The notes beneath the pieces were generated by a model. It worked only from the letters and a program-made list of their open reading frames with translations. It was not told where the DNA came from and did no database searches. Source: Porphyra umbilicalis (Eukaryota; Rhodophyta; Bangiophyceae; Bangiales; Bangiaceae). From it: a DNA stretch of 64,000 bases. The stretch is taken from contig KV919055.1 in assembly GCA_002049455.2 (NCBI GenBank), forward strand, positions 34,409 through 98,408, given 5' to 3'. A program made the position numbers and the translations under genes. Positions 10,246 through 23,431 of the stretch are shown here, piece by piece (the stretch's first letter is position 1; each line of letters starts with the position of its first letter).

Positions 10246-13200
10246 GGCGACCGACGCGGGGGGATGGACCGGCGGGCGAACGGTTGGGCGGGCGTCGCGC
10301 TCTTGTCCTTGTCGCTGCCAGCGGGAGGGCAGCACGTAGCTGGCGTCTTGATCGGCGACGCTGGTGGGGGAGTGCGGCGGCGGCAGCAGAGGTGGGTGTA
10401 GGAGCGGCCGTCGACGACCGTCGGCACCGCAGCAACACCGAGCGGCACGAGCCTTGAATTAGACGGCGCAGCCGGCGTCGCCTGTCTCGTCCGTCACCAC
10501 CAGCGTCTCTTTGCAGAGTGCGTACGTGTGAGAAGTGCGCAGCGTCGGGGGGAGGAGGCGGGAAGACGGTGGGGGTGTTGAGGAAGGTGACCGTTTGGAA
10601 CTGTCGGAGTTACGCCTCGTGGGGTGCTCGGTGCGTGGTTGTTGCTGGCACTCAAGCCCCGGCCGCCGGATGCCGGCGGTCGCGTCGCTCTTATAGCCCT
10701 TGGCACACGCCGAGGCCAGTTGGCGGCTGACCCGCGGCTCGCGCGCGTGTGCACAGTCAATGCCCCAGTGGACAGCACGCGACGGACGCGCACGCCCTCA
10801 GCGAACGCGTCGGGCGGGTAAAGGAAGCACCGGACACGCAACACACGCCTTGGTGGGGGGCCCGTGAACCAACAAGCGGGCGGGGAGCGCGCCCCGCCGC
10901 AGCACGCCCCCCCCCTCACACACCACAACTGGAGCCACACGGGCGCGGACTCGATGACCCTGTCATTCGGGCAGACAGCTGCCGCCGTTCGGCCGGTCAC
11001 ACGGGGTCTGGGGAACCGCGGCACTGCGTTGAGAGAGTCCCCACGCGCTCGTCCCCCCTCGTGGACCGCCTGCAGCGGCCTGCAAGCGACATGGGCAGTA
11101 CCAAGCCGTCTCTTCGCAGCCCGTCGTCACCCACAAGGGCGGCGCGCCCCGAGCAAACGACAATCGTGCAGTGCGCAAGGCCGACGAGGCGGAAGGCTGA
11201 CCCCGACAGGAGGCGGTGGAGCCGACCGTGGCCCCGCCCACGCGCAAGTCGCGGCACACACACACCACTCACGTCACGGAGACGACAGGCCCTCAGCCCG
11301 GGCCCACCGAGCCGCCCCGCGCCTGTCACGTTGCGACACGGGCGCGGCGCGCAGGGGTGTTCCCAACGCGCATCCATGGCATCCCCCCCTCTGTGAGTGG
11401 CGACGGTGACGGGGGGCGGTCGGGCTTGCAAGCCCCCCACCGGCAGCTGTGGTTGGCCGATCCCGAGGCGGCTCAGCGTACGCGCCAGTCCCGTCCAAGA
11501 ATCCAGGCACGCACAAGCGTCGTCGCCGTCGGCCCGGCGATCCGAGACAGGTGACCGCGGGCCGGTCTCGCCGCGATCCGGCGAGCCTGGCTCCTGACCG
11601 GTTTCGCTCTGCGAGGCGGCGCCGACGAGATTTTCGATTGACGACGGCAGCGGGGTGCGCACGAGACCACCCACTGGGGAGAGGGCCAACGCGCGGCAGG
11701 TAGTATCAGGAGAAGCTCACGTCCTCTCGAAAAAGTGCCTCGTCTGCTAGCCAGCATATCATGAACTCTGGTCCACACAGAGTTCGCAACACACGGTTCA
11801 CAGGTGGCCCCAGTAGAATCTCGGCGACCGTCCACATCAAAGCGTAGCGGAGGATCGAAACATGATCCAGTGGTACTCAGTGGCTGGTCTGGCTACAGTG
11901 ATTTCCAGCAATAACATCGCCAGCCATAAGATCGTTTCTGAAATGAGCTGCGTTTCCAGCTCGTGCACACGACGTGGAAACGCAATTTTAATGTGAACCG
12001 ACATGATTCATTTGAGTCCCTCACGGGTCGGGTCGAATGTGGTGGCACATAAGTTGGAAACGTGGTACTCAAAGGCCATGTTTTCCTTGTACTTGGGCTC
12101 GCTTTCTGGTTCGGTGCTCAGCCTTCTTCGGCTGTCCCAGAGCAGTATCGAAGGAAGCACCTATCGAGGAAGCGACACTCATAGCATCTCTGCTCGACTA
12201 TGCGAACGGTTTGTACAGATTCATGAAAGCCGAGCCGCTGGCCCTCAACACCTTTCTCTGCAACACAGCGGCGAGGGACAGCCGGCACAGCGGATTCACG
12301 CTGCTGCATCGAATGACGGAGGTCGCGCCTGCCGCTAGCGCGAATAATTCTCTGGGGAGAAGGAGGGGAACATGAACGGGCGCGTTGATCTATTGGGGGC
12401 GTGTCCATTGCCCCAATCTCCCGCTGCGTCATGATACGCTGTTGAGCCTCGTGCGGACGCCCTTCGTGTTGCTTTACATGCGCAGTTTCTGTGCTTGGAC
12501 GCAGCCACTGCAGCTCGACAGTGCTTTGTCTCTCTGCTTCATTTTCTTTTGCGCTGGCACCAAGGCGCTCGGATACCCGACACTGTCGCAGCAGCTGAGG
12601 AGACGTCAGCTCAAGAATAGATTGACTTGAAAATATACAAATATTTCTCACTACATTGTTGAAGGTTTGCTTTCTTATTGGGTTGTTTCTCAATCCAACC
12701 TTAACTGTTGCAGCACACTTTCATTCAATAACAGTTTACAACCCTGGGTTAGGCACAGAGCGTGACGACGGCGCCTACGGTTCTTGTCGATTCACAGCCC
12801 CACATTCCGAGCCGGCCGAATTCATGAAAATCAAGTCCACAGGCACACGTATCGCAAGAACGGGAGTAGAATGACGCGGCCTCCAGCACAATACATCTTG
12901 CGGTGTGGCCAGCTTACACACCTGAAATGGGTCCTCTCTCTCTCGCTTGTGCGGGGCCCTCGCAGACACGATTTTCGTCGTCGTGACACTACGAAGCCGC
13001 AGATGTTGGGGCTGCCATTGTGACCTTGGCTGGCCCAGGGTTCTTGAACTCGGACAGTTCCTCCTTCTCTTCTACGCCGAGGAGCGGATTGCGTCTACCT
13101 CGACCGAGGTTCTTGGGAGAGTGACCCGTTCTATTTCCACCGAGGTTTTCTCCCAAGGGGGCACCTCGCTTGGACAAATGCCGCGAATATTGATGTTGAC

Positions 13201-15873
13201 CGATAACTGATGAGAAAAACTCGAGCTCCGACAGCGCGCGTAGCGTGTGTCGCATTCCATTATGGAGATGTCACAAGCCAGGAACCTTCAACTACAGCAG
13301 TCCTTCTCTCGGTTCGCAAGCCCAGTAGGTCCCAGTCGTCCGACTTGTGGCTGTCTTGTTGATGGCGCGGCTTGACCAGGGCAGAATCGCTTGATTCTGG
13401 AGCTGCCCGAGAAGGTCGATGCCATGTGCGCAAGCATCAAACAGATGCTCTTTCCACGATGTTCCTGTCGTACTTCAGGTGGAGTAGAATAATCGCATGG
13501 GGATGCAGCATTGACCGTACTGGACCTGACGAAGAGTGGCTCTGGGAGCTGCCATGTCAAGTGAGGGCTGAGCAGTCGACCACTACTGTACAGTCTTTCT
13601 CCAGTGTTGTCCACGCTGGTCGTCGCCTGACAGGGACCAATGTAGCCCTATTTTTTCGTGCAGAAGAAGGTAGAATCGCCTTTCCTGGCAGTGCAAAGCT
13701 GCCTCGTTCTTATCAAGGAATGACAGGAACCAGCGTCGCAAGCAGATCCGTGCCGCTTGCGAGCCAGACTTGGCATAAAATTACTAAAGACGACGGTCTC
13801 GCATGAGTGCCGAAGGAGAATCCGAGCAAAAGGAAAAAGTTTACCTGATGAATATACATACTCTTGAATAGGCAACTCTGGAAGTTTGTCATTTACTCAC
13901 ATCATTCCGATGGGTACGGCCGAGCTTTTGGGCTGAGGAGTGCAGTGTGACCAGAGTTTGCGACGTGACCTACCGGCGTCTAGTTGCGGCGGCGCTACGG
14001 CGCGGGGACGACACGGTCGCATGTCAAGAGAGGGGTGAGCGACAAGATTGACCGAGATCCGAGAGTGCGCCCGCTGGGCAGCGGTTGCTGTTCGCCAGTC
14101 GTGGACTCCGGGTATCCTCTGCCTGACGGCCTCGATCCGTTCGAGACCTGAGCAAAGAAGATGCGCAGCATCATCGTGCGGATGGACGGCCGTGCGCCAT
14201 CCACAGACAGACCAGCACCGTTCCTGGGCTCGGATTAGGACACCGACCGCCCTCCACGTGTGCAGCTCGGTGCGCCGGAATGAAGCGGGGAAAGCGACCT
14301 TGACCTGCTGGCCAACCACCACGGGGCGCGTGGGAGGTGACCATTACGCCAGGCCACGTTTGTCAACAGCACAGCAGACGCCAGCCGTATCTGGCTCTTG
14401 AGCGGCCAAAACCCCGTGGAAACCGAGCATCAGAGGTCCCGATGGCCCTGCCTTCTGGCGCCTCAGTTGGATCGGTTCCACTCGGCGCGGCCGTCGGGCA
14501 TCTCCGTCAGGCGAGCACAAGAGTCACTCATCGTCCGATCGCGCGAGTTGGAGAGTGGTACCATCAAGGTGATGTGTGGTCCTGACTGTGCTCCAAGTAT
14601 CGCGAGCCAGGTGCAAGCTTTGCTACGTACTCCGTCTTCGTGATCCCCAGAATCCCCTGCGGACCTCTTCCTGCATTGCTTCGTGCTTCACTCTTGACAT
14701 GGCGGGCAAACATGACGAGTATTCACCAGAAACGGCAGAAACAGGCAGGCGAAAAGGGGCTGGCAGAAAACAAGGTGCGTACCTGTGTTTTCCCCTCGTG
14801 GGGATCGGCATCAAACGCCCATGGAGGAGCCGGTCTCCCGAGGGTATTTGAGCGTCTGACAGTTGACAGGGGCGCACTCGCAGTTCGCGGAGCAGCGAGC
14901 GTCGGCCCTCGAGCAACAGGCCCTGATCGACGGGCTCGCTTTCAGACCCGTTGGATGGGTGGCCGCGACCTCATCAGCCGACAAAAAAGAACCAGCACTA
15001 GCGGAGCAGGCAGGTGAAACAGTGCGGGTCTCGCCAGAGAGACAGAGTGACGACCGCATGAGTGTCTTCTTCAGACTTGAGATTTACGATGCGAAAATTT
15101 TGTACATCAAGTGTGATGAAATTGATAGACATGAAATTGTCTATCAATTTCATCACACTTGATGTACACGCGTGTGAACCAATGAGAGCGCTGCGTTCCA
15201 ATCACGGCTGCTTCATTTCTATAAATCTGCCTCGAACGGCAGTTCCGCTCACGCAGAACTTACGCTCAAAACAGGCTCCTTTTGGGACGATTGTGGTCGG
15301 GACGTGAGCGTGTGCAAGATTTTCTGGAATATCTCGCACACGAACACGCGTGGCGAGGCCATCAGATGATCCCAGGTCGGTTGTTGGACCCGGGTCGACT
15401 GTCAGAAAGTAATGCCCACACGTGACCGACCACGATACGAGTCACCACACAACGGGGGCAGAGATGGACGATCGTCACTGATTGGGCGCTTGCGGCCACG
15501 GCTCTCGCCTGTTTCACAGATCGCGTGGCTGGCGTCCATCGATCTCTTTTTCACCCGATTTGCGAACATTTCTGCTGCGCCGTCAAGACCACCCCCACCC
15601 CAGCACGACGAAAAACAGGACTTAGACGTCATATTCGGGTCGATCACGTTCACATGTGCTCACCGTCAAGACAAGGCCTCATCCACCTTCACCATGATTG
15701 TCAAGGTGCGCGCAGACACGAGTACAAATACACGCGGAAAACGATGTGGAAGAACAGTGGTCAGCAGACTGTCGGTCAGCAGACTGCATACAAAGACACA
15801 CAGCCGCATCTCGCCAAGAGATACAGAAGGCGACTCTTGACACACTACTCTGCCATCCACAAGCCGCATCAGT
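10246..15873. other. Gene-poor region
   Basis: The first 200 bases are the upstream region of the ubiquitin-like gene. From about 10450 to 11700 the sequence is GC-rich with overlapping frames on both strands but no recognisable domains. From about 11700 to 15850 it is clearly less GC-rich and broken by stops in all frames, like decayed repeat or intergenic DNA. A perfect inverted repeat lies at 15101-15168. No gene is supported. Confidence 0.35.
15101..15168. repeat. Perfect 31-bp inverted repeat with 6-base loop
   Basis: The left arm is 15101-15131, the loop TGAAAT is 15132-15137 and the right arm is 15138-15168. All 31 positions pair. Transcribed, it would fold into a perfect stem about the size of a small-RNA precursor. 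It lies in gene-poor DNA. Confidence 0.9.
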
Positions 15874-17789
15874 TCAGCTTGGACCCGAGGACGTCGATGG
15901 CGGCGGAGCCGCGCCTCTGACCCCCACCTCGGCCGTTACCGCCGGCCCGCCCGCCACTCCTTGTCCTCCCCGCTCCACCTCTGCCTCTCCCACCGGTGTA
16001 GCCGGCCGAGACAACATCTCGGTATCGGACACTGTCGGTGCGACGTCGCTGGCGGGCGTATCCGGCGTCGTCGCCATCGGGGAAGCGGCCGCGGGCACCG
16101 CTTCCGCCAACGGCGCGTGTGGTAGTGGCACCGCCGCCGCCACCACCCCAGATGACGGTGGGTCGGGTGGGGCCATCGCCCTCCCCACCGCCGCGGGCGC
16201 TGCCGGCGCTGCAGCAGTCAGCGCCGGCGTTGCCGTTGCTGCAGCCAGCACGCCGCCCCGTCCCCGGTCGCCCCCCTCGGTTTGGCGGATGGGCACGCCC
16301 GCCGCCGATGCCACCGCCCGGGCTTTGCCGCCGCCCAGCAGCGCCGGTGCCACCGCCGTGGTGGCACCTGTCGACGGCGGCGGCGGAGACGCCTCCCGCC
16401 CGCGCTTGACGCCCGTCAGCGATGGCGCGGCCAGCACCACAGCCGCCGTCGGGGTGGCCGCGGGCTCCACACCGGCAACGCCCGCAGACGCCACGCCCGC
16501 TGACGCACCCGCAGCCGACGGGGCAGCCCCGGCGTTCACCGCAGCGGCGGGCGCTGCGGCGTCGCGGCTCGGCCCCCGCCCAGCGCCCTCAGCCGACGAC
16601 GCCGCTGCTGCGCCCCCCACCGCATAGGACGGTGTGCCCGGCCGCCCCCCCGCCGGCCGCCCCCCCCCCGACGCAGTGCCGTCGGCGACGCCGACGCCGA
16701 CGGCCACCGCCGGGGTCCCCCCCCAACCCCAGGCGGGGGCCCCGCCGCCGCTGCCGTCGAATCCCCACCGCTCACCGGTGGCGGCACGACCGCCTCGGGC
16801 CCGAGCGTCCGCTCCAAGTACGCGTCGAGGAGAGCTGCAACGCGGCGGGACACGCCGTCGGCGGTCGGGGGCAACCCCCGCCCCGGGTGTCCCGGCCCCG
16901 CGCTGCCGCCACCTCCCGCCGAACCACCGCCAAAACCGCCGCCACTGCCGCCGTCGCTGTCACTCCCACTGCAGCTGCCGCTAACACCCCCTCCGCCACT
17001 GCCGCTGCCCCGCCGGCGGCGGGGGCGCAGTCGAAAGACCCCCCCCAGGGCGTCGACGCTGCCGACCATGCCGCCCGCAGAGCCGGCGACACCAGCACCA
17101 CCGGGGCCCCCTCCAGGCCCCCGCCGGGGGCTGGCCGGCACCCCCGGCGCGCGAGGCGGTTTGGCGCGGGCGGCCGCCGACAATCCCGGCGGCGGCGTCG
17201 ACGGCGCCGGCGAAGGCCGCCCCGATCGTAGGGACCAGTCGTGGACGGTGGCGCGGAGGGCGGATAAAGGGGCGTCGTCCTCATCGTCCCCACCGATTGA
17301 CGAGGGCGGCGGGGAGGGCGTGCGGGACGGCGGAGGCGGTGGCGTCGGAGACGGGGAGGAGGGCATCGACGAGGAGGATGCAAGGGGGGGACGCACCACG
17401 GGGGGGGGCGCCGCCGCTGCTGCCACCTCCGCCGCTTCGATGGGGGTGGACGGGGAAGGGGGCAGGGGAAGTGGGGGGGGGCCCCCACCGCGTCCGCCAA
17501 CAACAAGAAGCGGTGCGACGGGTGGGGCGGCGTGCGCCGAGGGGGGTGGATGTGCCGGGGCGGTCGTTGGTGTCACCACGGGTAACGTGCCGACCGAAGA
17601 TGATGGGGTGTGTGGGGCGCTCGCCGGCGCAGTCTCCAACACGTGCGTCACAGCCGGCGTCACCGACGGCGGGCCGGTGGGGGGGGAGGTGGTTGCCAGG
17701 ACCGCACCTGCGGCGGGAACGGACACCGGAGGGGCTCCATCAGTGGGCGCCACCGCGGGTGCCGTCGACGGCGCCGCATGCGTTGCCAT
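15874..17789 (-). CDS. Ala/Pro/Ser-rich low-complexity protein, unknown family
   Basis: The ATG is at 17789 and the stop at 15874, about 635 residues if read through. The frame from 17789 holds to about 16720, where a C/G homopolymer requires a shift into the frame ending at 15874. Most of it is disordered: Pro/Ala/Thr-rich N-terminus, an acidic patch (GGDDEDDAPLSALRATVHDW), a basic stretch (FRLRPRRRRGS) followed by Gly/Ser repeats, then one short ordered-looking helix, DGVSRRVAALLDAYLERTLG, and an Ala-rich tail with TVSDTEMLSRPATP. Codon choice is like the neighbouring genes. No family was recognised; a nuclear regulatory or scaffold role would be a guess. The 3' half is the less certain part. 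Confidence 0.5.
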
Positions 17790-18506
17790 CCCGCTCCGCT
17801 ACCGCCACGGGTGTCCGGCTGATGCCAATGAAAAATACGTACCAACACTCGCAAAAAAAAAAAATAGCGGCGCGGCAACGACAGGAAAGCAGAGGCTGGA
17901 AAGGGGGGGGGCAGGGGGGGGGGGGGACCGTATGGCGCAAAATGCCGCGCCGCCGCGCGTGTGTACGTAGTGGCGGCGCGGCGATCGCGGGGTGCGGTTG
18001 GAGCGGCCGCACAACGGATGCGGGACGAGCGCCACCGCGAAGCAGCAAAGGAGCGAGCTGTTGGCGCGCCTCTCGTCGAACCCCCCACGCAGAGGCCGTC
18101 GCAGGGGGACGCGGGCTTTGGTAGTTGTCAAAGCTCGCAGTGCGCAAGTGGCACGCCATGGAGGAACAAGGCGTTGACGCAGAAACTCAGTTCAATTGCT
18201 GGAAGTCAGGAAACTGAAATGAGGCACGGAGCCGCCTTCGCAGAAACAGTACGAGAGCCCATTCATCAGGTACAGAGAGGACCGTACCTTCCCTTGTCGC
18301 AGTCACGCCGCAGCATCCACGTACCGAGAACGCAGCGGTCAGCTTCAAGGAGAGAGCCGAGAAAGGACCCAGCCAATGGACGCCCGAGGTACTTCAATCA
18401 CAAGCCACCTAATCAGCAAACACAATCATGCACCACCCGGCGGCGAAGACCCACTCGTAGTTCCTACCCACTCGAGGCGCACATCTCAACGCACAACACA
18501 GCCGCC
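17790..18506. other. Intergenic, between tandem minus-strand genes
   Basis: This is the 3' flank of the septin gene and the upstream region of the Ala/Pro-rich gene, including a G-rich run around 17908-17924. Nothing else is supported. Confidence 0.35.
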
Positions 18507-20377
18507 TCAAATGTCCGTGTCGGTGGGGGGCCGCCTGAGCAATAACACTAACGGCGCTGCGAGCAGCGCGCCGAGCGCCCATAGCTTGCGCAGGGGCCCG
18601 GGCTTGGCCTCCCCACGCGCAACTACCATCTCCCGTCCTGCCGCCGTCGACGGCACCTTCGCAGTGGCCTCGACGGCTGCGGCCGACCGCTCAGAGTCAC
18701 GGCGTTTCCGCTCAGCGCCTACAGACACGAGGAGCTCCCCCAAGCTGTGGGAGAGCTCCTCCATCCCCCCGAGCACCCCCTCCGCCAGCACCTGCCGCAT
18801 GCCCGGCAGGACGACCACCAAAACGGCGGTGTAGAGGCCCGCTCGACGAACCGCCGTGGTCAGTTGCCGGAACAGCCCCCGCCGCTGCCGCTGCCGCAAC
18901 ACCTTCGTGCGGTACGCTTCATAGCATGCCCGTCGGGCGACGTGGAGGTCCTTGAGGCCGTCAACGAGCAACAGCCGACGAAGAGCGGGGAGGTCCGAGT
19001 GGGTGGTATTTTCCGCATGGGCGGTGCCCCACGGGTAGACGCGGTCGCGGCAGCCGTTGGGGCCCGAAATCACCGCCAAGGGAGGGTGGAAGACTTGGAT
19101 ACCGGCGGCGTCCAGGTCCTCCGCAATGGTCACGCGGAACGTCTCCAGCTCGTCCGCTGTCAGCGTGTCAGCTTTGGAGATGATTGGTACGACGGGCGCG
19201 CGGTGGGTCAGCCGCGACAGTAGCTCCACGTCCAAGCCCTTGAGGCGGTGCGGCGCGATAAAGTAGAGGATGACGTCCACACCACCTTTGCGAAGGGTGC
19301 CCCCCTCCGCCGACCGCGTGACGGACTGCTCCTGCTCCAGGCTTTCCTGGAGCCGTGCGTCGAGAAACTTTGTAAAAACGCCAAAGGACGCCTCGACGTT
19401 TTTTTGGTCCCCGTAACCAGGTGAGTCTATGAGCGTCACCGTCAGGGGCACCCCGTCGGCCAGGATTTGCACCTTGGTAGACGTGATGGAGTAGGTCTTG
19501 GGGGGTGACGACGCTGGCGCCGCAGTCGGCTTAAATGGAGATGACCGGGATGCCGAAGGGGGCGACGCCAAGGGCTTTGCGCTGGACGAGGCAGAGGGCT
19601 TGGTGCCCTTTCCACTCTTGCTCGTATCCCGCTTCGCAGCGGCACCAGCCGACGCCGCCGACAGCTGGGCCGCGATAGATGCGTGGCCGAGCAGGTTAGC
19701 GAGTAGAGTCGACTTGCCGACGCCAGCTGATGATAGAACACAGGGTAGAGTTGGCACAGCGTAGCACAAAACGCGGCAACAGCAACAGCAACAGAACCCA
19801 GACGAGACAAGAGCAATTCACGTCAGAAAAGGGTCCAGTGGCAGCATTCAAAGCACCCAAGCGAAACACTAAGTGTGCTTGCCGCTGCGTCTCAGCTACC
19901 AGTACCGGCAGTCCGCACCTGGTGGAGGGGGGATGGACCGAATTGTTGTCCGTCGAGCCCCCCTCCCCCCACCACAATCCATCTCCCGCTCTACCGATGC
20001 ACGAGCACCTTCCCTGCTCCACCCTCCACCTATCCAGGCAACGTACTCTCGCCAATACACATGACCGACAACGTTTCACCATCAGACCCTAGCTGCCGAT
20101 CCCGCTGTGCCAGCAACCCGGCCCGTACACCCGTGAGCCGCTCGTCGCTAAGAATGACGACCGGCTCCGATTCAGGGGCCGCCTGGCCCTTGCCCTTCTT
20201 CTTTTTGGATAGCGTCGCAGGGGCAGGAGACACAGAGGCACCATCCTCGGCCGCTGCCATGGCAGCTGCAGACGCTACCGCCGCGGTCGGCGGCGCTGGC
20301 ACAGCAGAAGAAGATGCCGCGGAGGCTGTCGATGGTGAAACAGCTTGGCCGGCTGCCTCGGCGTCAGGGACTGCCAT
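18507..20377 (-). CDS. Septin GTPase with large insert and C-terminal membrane segment, two exons
   Basis: A filament-forming GTPase. Exon 1 is 20377-20047 and exon 2 is 19726-18507; the phase-1 intron (19727-20046) has a GTACGT donor and a CATCAG acceptor. Splicing rebuilds the G1 loop as GETGVGKST (residues 109-117). Further motifs are the G3 loop DSPGYGD (211-217), the septin G4 motif SKADTLT (294-300) and, in the septin-unique element, RVYPWG (339-344) followed by HSDLPALRRLL. Total is about 516 residues. Two features are unusual: a Ser/Ala/Pro-rich insert of roughly 60 residues between G1 and G3, and a C-terminal hydrophobic helix (KLWALGALLAAPLVLLL) before the last ten residues, suggesting direct membrane anchoring. 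Start chosen at the first ATG; an earlier in-frame GTG is ignored. Confidence 0.9.
19727..20046 (-). other. Septin intron splitting the P-loop
   Basis: A 320-bp GT-AG intron. The junction codon is A|CT (Thr). Without splicing the P-loop is incomplete in either frame, so the intron call is strong. Confidence 0.85.
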
Positions 20378-20919
20378 CGGAATCGCAAGCGTCGTCCACA
20401 CCAGAGGCAGGGTCCGCACGGTCTTGGTCGGCCCAGCGAAAACAGAAGGGCCGCGCTACAGCAGCGCAGGTTGTCGTCACAGCAGCGACGGTGGCGGCAC
20501 CGGGGGAGAGGGAGAGAGAGTGGGCGGGAAAAATACGGCTTGGCTCGCGAAAGGCACGGCACGAGATACCTCTCTACCGTGCTGGCGCCGACGTGAGAGT
20601 CGCGGCCAAGGCCAAGGGATCTCGGTTCGGAAGAGCGTGGCCCCGCTCGAAAGCACGTCGCGTTCCATTGGTCAGCTGCCGGTCGTCCAATGGGGTTTGA
20701 GGGATGGGAGGCGGACTGACGGGTGGCGGGTCCCCGACGCCGAGAACTTTTCGAGCTCGAGAGTGTTGCAGATGCCGTTGGAGGTTCGAAAGTCCCCACC
20801 TTCATTTTAAGGGTTTCATGTTTCAAAGACGCGCCTGGGCCGGCACCAAGAATGACAAAGCACAGGCGGCACTCGCGCGTACACACGAGCCAAGCATGGA
20901 CGGGTTGGCCAGCAGCGGC
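20378..20919. other. Intergenic, upstream of septin gene
   Basis: This is a spacer between the zinc-finger gene stop (20920) and the septin start, with mixed composition. An open frame continues upstream of the septin ATG for 14 codons only. No separate gene is supported. Confidence 0.35.
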
Positions 20920-22441
20920 CTATGAGGACGTCCCAGGGCCCACCAAGCCCAATGGAGTTGCAGCAACCGCCGTTGCAGCAACCGACACGCTCGCCGCCAA
21001 TGGCAGGGGTGACGTGGGGCATGCCGACGCGGCCACGTCCGCGCCCGCCGCCAAGCCCGGCGACCGGGGCTCCGCCGCCTTAACACCACTGGCGCTGCCG
21101 CCACGACCCTCCCCACCAACGCCGCGTGTGGCTGCTGCACCCCCCGGCGGCGGCGCCGCCCCCGGGTGGAGCGTCCGCATGTGTCGGTTGAGGGAGCTCC
21201 GCTGCCCAAACGTCACGCCGCACACGCGGCATCCGTAAGGGCGCAACCGTTGGTGTACCGTCCGCTGATGCTGCAGCGCGTGGAGCTTAAAGTGGAAGCG
21301 TGACGGGCATTGGCTGCACCCAAACGGACGCTCTTTGCGGTGGACGGTGCGAATGTGCTTGGCGCGGCCGGACTTCTCGCCAAACGCCAGGTCACACACG
21401 TCACACGCGTAAGGTCGCAAGCCGAGATGCACCGTGCGTGTGTGACGGTTGAGGCTGCTGTGGGGCGGGAAGGATGCCAATCACCGGGGGATGGGCGGGG
21501 TGGATGAAAGAAGAGCAACAGGAGGCGGAGGAGGTCGGGAGATTGCATCACACAAGAGTGCATGCATTCGGCGAGCACATCGATGCCAGAATGCACATGC
21601 ACACCACGACGACACGGGCCGTACAAAAATGGCGAGTGTTAGTGATGACGTTCAAGGGGACACGAAGCCCGCAAGCTCTTGAGCGAGTCACACATCTTCC
21701 ACCTTCAGTGCGACACATCCTCCCGCCTCCCACACCCTCGACTTGCTGCGCACTCCACCCGCTCCCGTACCTGACATGTCCAAACGGTGTATCGCACAAG
21801 GTGCAGATGTACGGCCGACGCTTCTCGTGGACGCTCCGCACGTGGAGCGCCCAGTGGGTTTTCCGCACAAACCCACACCCACACGCCGTACACACAAACG
21901 GGCGGGCGGCCGTTGCCGATGCGACGGCGGCGGCGGGCGATGCGGGCGCCGCGGCCACCCCCGGCGTCGTCGGCGCCGAGGCGCTCCCCCCCCCAACGGC
22001 GGCCGGGCTACACGGGGGCGCCCCGGGGCTGCGGGCCCACCCGCCGCCGGCGCCCGCCGTGGCGGGCGTCGCGGACCTGCCCCCCCCCGGCGGCCGACCG
22101 GCGGCGCCCACCCGCGGCCGACGGGGGTTGGGGATGCGGCCGATACGGGCGACGGTGGGGCGCTCACCGCCGCCGTCGGCGACGGGAGCATGGGCAGCGG
22201 CGCCAGCGTCTGGTGCAGCTGCAGCTGCAGCGGCGGTGGCGGTGGCGCCCGCAGCGTCGCCGCTGCGGCGGCCGACCAGGCGGCGCCCGCCACCGCGGGC
22301 GGCGGTGGCTGCATGAGCCCCACCCCGCCGCCGGGGCGCTTCCCAACGTCCTCATCGTCCGCATTGAGGACGGTCGACCAAAAGGGCGCCGCCGACGGGG
22401 GCACGCGACGCGGCGGGGCCGCGGCGACCACGGGCGGGGGC

Positions 22442-22494
<53 letters not shown>

Positions 22495-23125
22495 CGTCAC
22501 CGCCGCCGGGTGCCCCTCCTCTGGCGCCCCCCCGGCCGCGGAGGAGACGAAAGAGGGCGCCGACGAGGGCGTAACGGGGGAGGATGCCCCCCCACACGCA
22601 CCGCCCGCACCGCGCGCCGCATCCGCCGGCGGCAGGCGGAGCGGCGGCAGCGACGGGGCGGGCGCGTGTGCCGCGCGCCCACCGCAGAGCAGCGTGCTGC
22701 CAGTGGGCACCACGCGCGCGTGCACGGGCGCAAACGGTGGCAGGTCGGCAGCGGCGGCGGCCGCAGCGGCCCCGCCCGCCGCCCCTAGCCGCCGCGGGGC
22801 GGGGATGCGCCCGAGGGGTGGGAGCCCCCCGACGGCGGCAGCGCCGCCGGGAACCGCCACCGCCGCCGCCGCCCCAGGCACCGCCCCCCCGCGACGACCG
22901 GCCGTTGCCAGGGGTGGGGACGGGCGCGGCAGCGGCGCCGACGCGGGCGGCGGCCAAAACACCCCCGCGAGCGGCAGCGCCGAGGCGGCGGCGCTCGCCA
23001 CCAACGCCGCCGGCGACGGCAGCAGCGGGGGAGGCGACCGCAGCAGCGGCGGTGGGGACGGCAACAGGGACAATGTCGGGGGCGGGGACAGTACCCGCAG
23101 CGGCAGAGGTCGAGCGACGCACCCG

Positions 23126-23156
<31 letters not shown>

Positions 23157-23431
23157 CCGCCGGCCCCGCCAACCCGAGCAGCAGCGCCGCATCGGTGCGC
23201 GGGGGGGGGGGGGGGGCACGCCCCCGCCGCCGCCGCGGGTGCCCATGCCGCCCGCACCACGCGGAGCGACGGGGGACGGCCGGGACCGGCGGGGCGGGCG
23301 GCCAGAGGCGGAGATGCGACGGTGGTGGTGAGACGGGGCGAGGCGGGCGGCGCCGGGGACGACGGGTTGAGCACAGGTGGGGGTGACGCCAGCGTGCAGC
23401 GGCCTCCTTGGCCCTCAACCAGACCGCCCAC
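20920..23431 (-). CDS. C2H2 zinc-finger protein with five fingers, probable transcription factor
   Basis: Five C2H2 fingers sit near the C-terminus, each C-x2-C-x12-H-x4-H with (K/R)RPYxC or ERPFxC linkers: VCTACGCGF, ICTLCDTPF, ACDVCDLAF, GCSQCPSRF and GCRVCGVTF. Finger 2 is split by a phase-2 intron (21458-21770; GTACGG donor, CCCGCCCCACAG acceptor); joining 21771 to 21457 restores it as TPFGHVSSLNRH. The last exon is 21457-20920. The long N-terminal part is Ala/Pro/Gly-rich, with poly-Ala from GCC triplets near 22445-22495 and a short acidic patch STVLNADDEDVG. It reads through only with frame changes at homopolymers near 22080-22090 and 23199-23216. The 5' end is uncertain: the frame opens at a GTG near 23431 with no clear ATG, so an upstream exon or sequence error is likely. 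Confidence 0.7.

Noticed and set aside
20775..20800. GGTTCGAA resembling a tRNA T-loop
   Set aside because: The surrounding sequence does not form an acceptor stem or anticodon arm.
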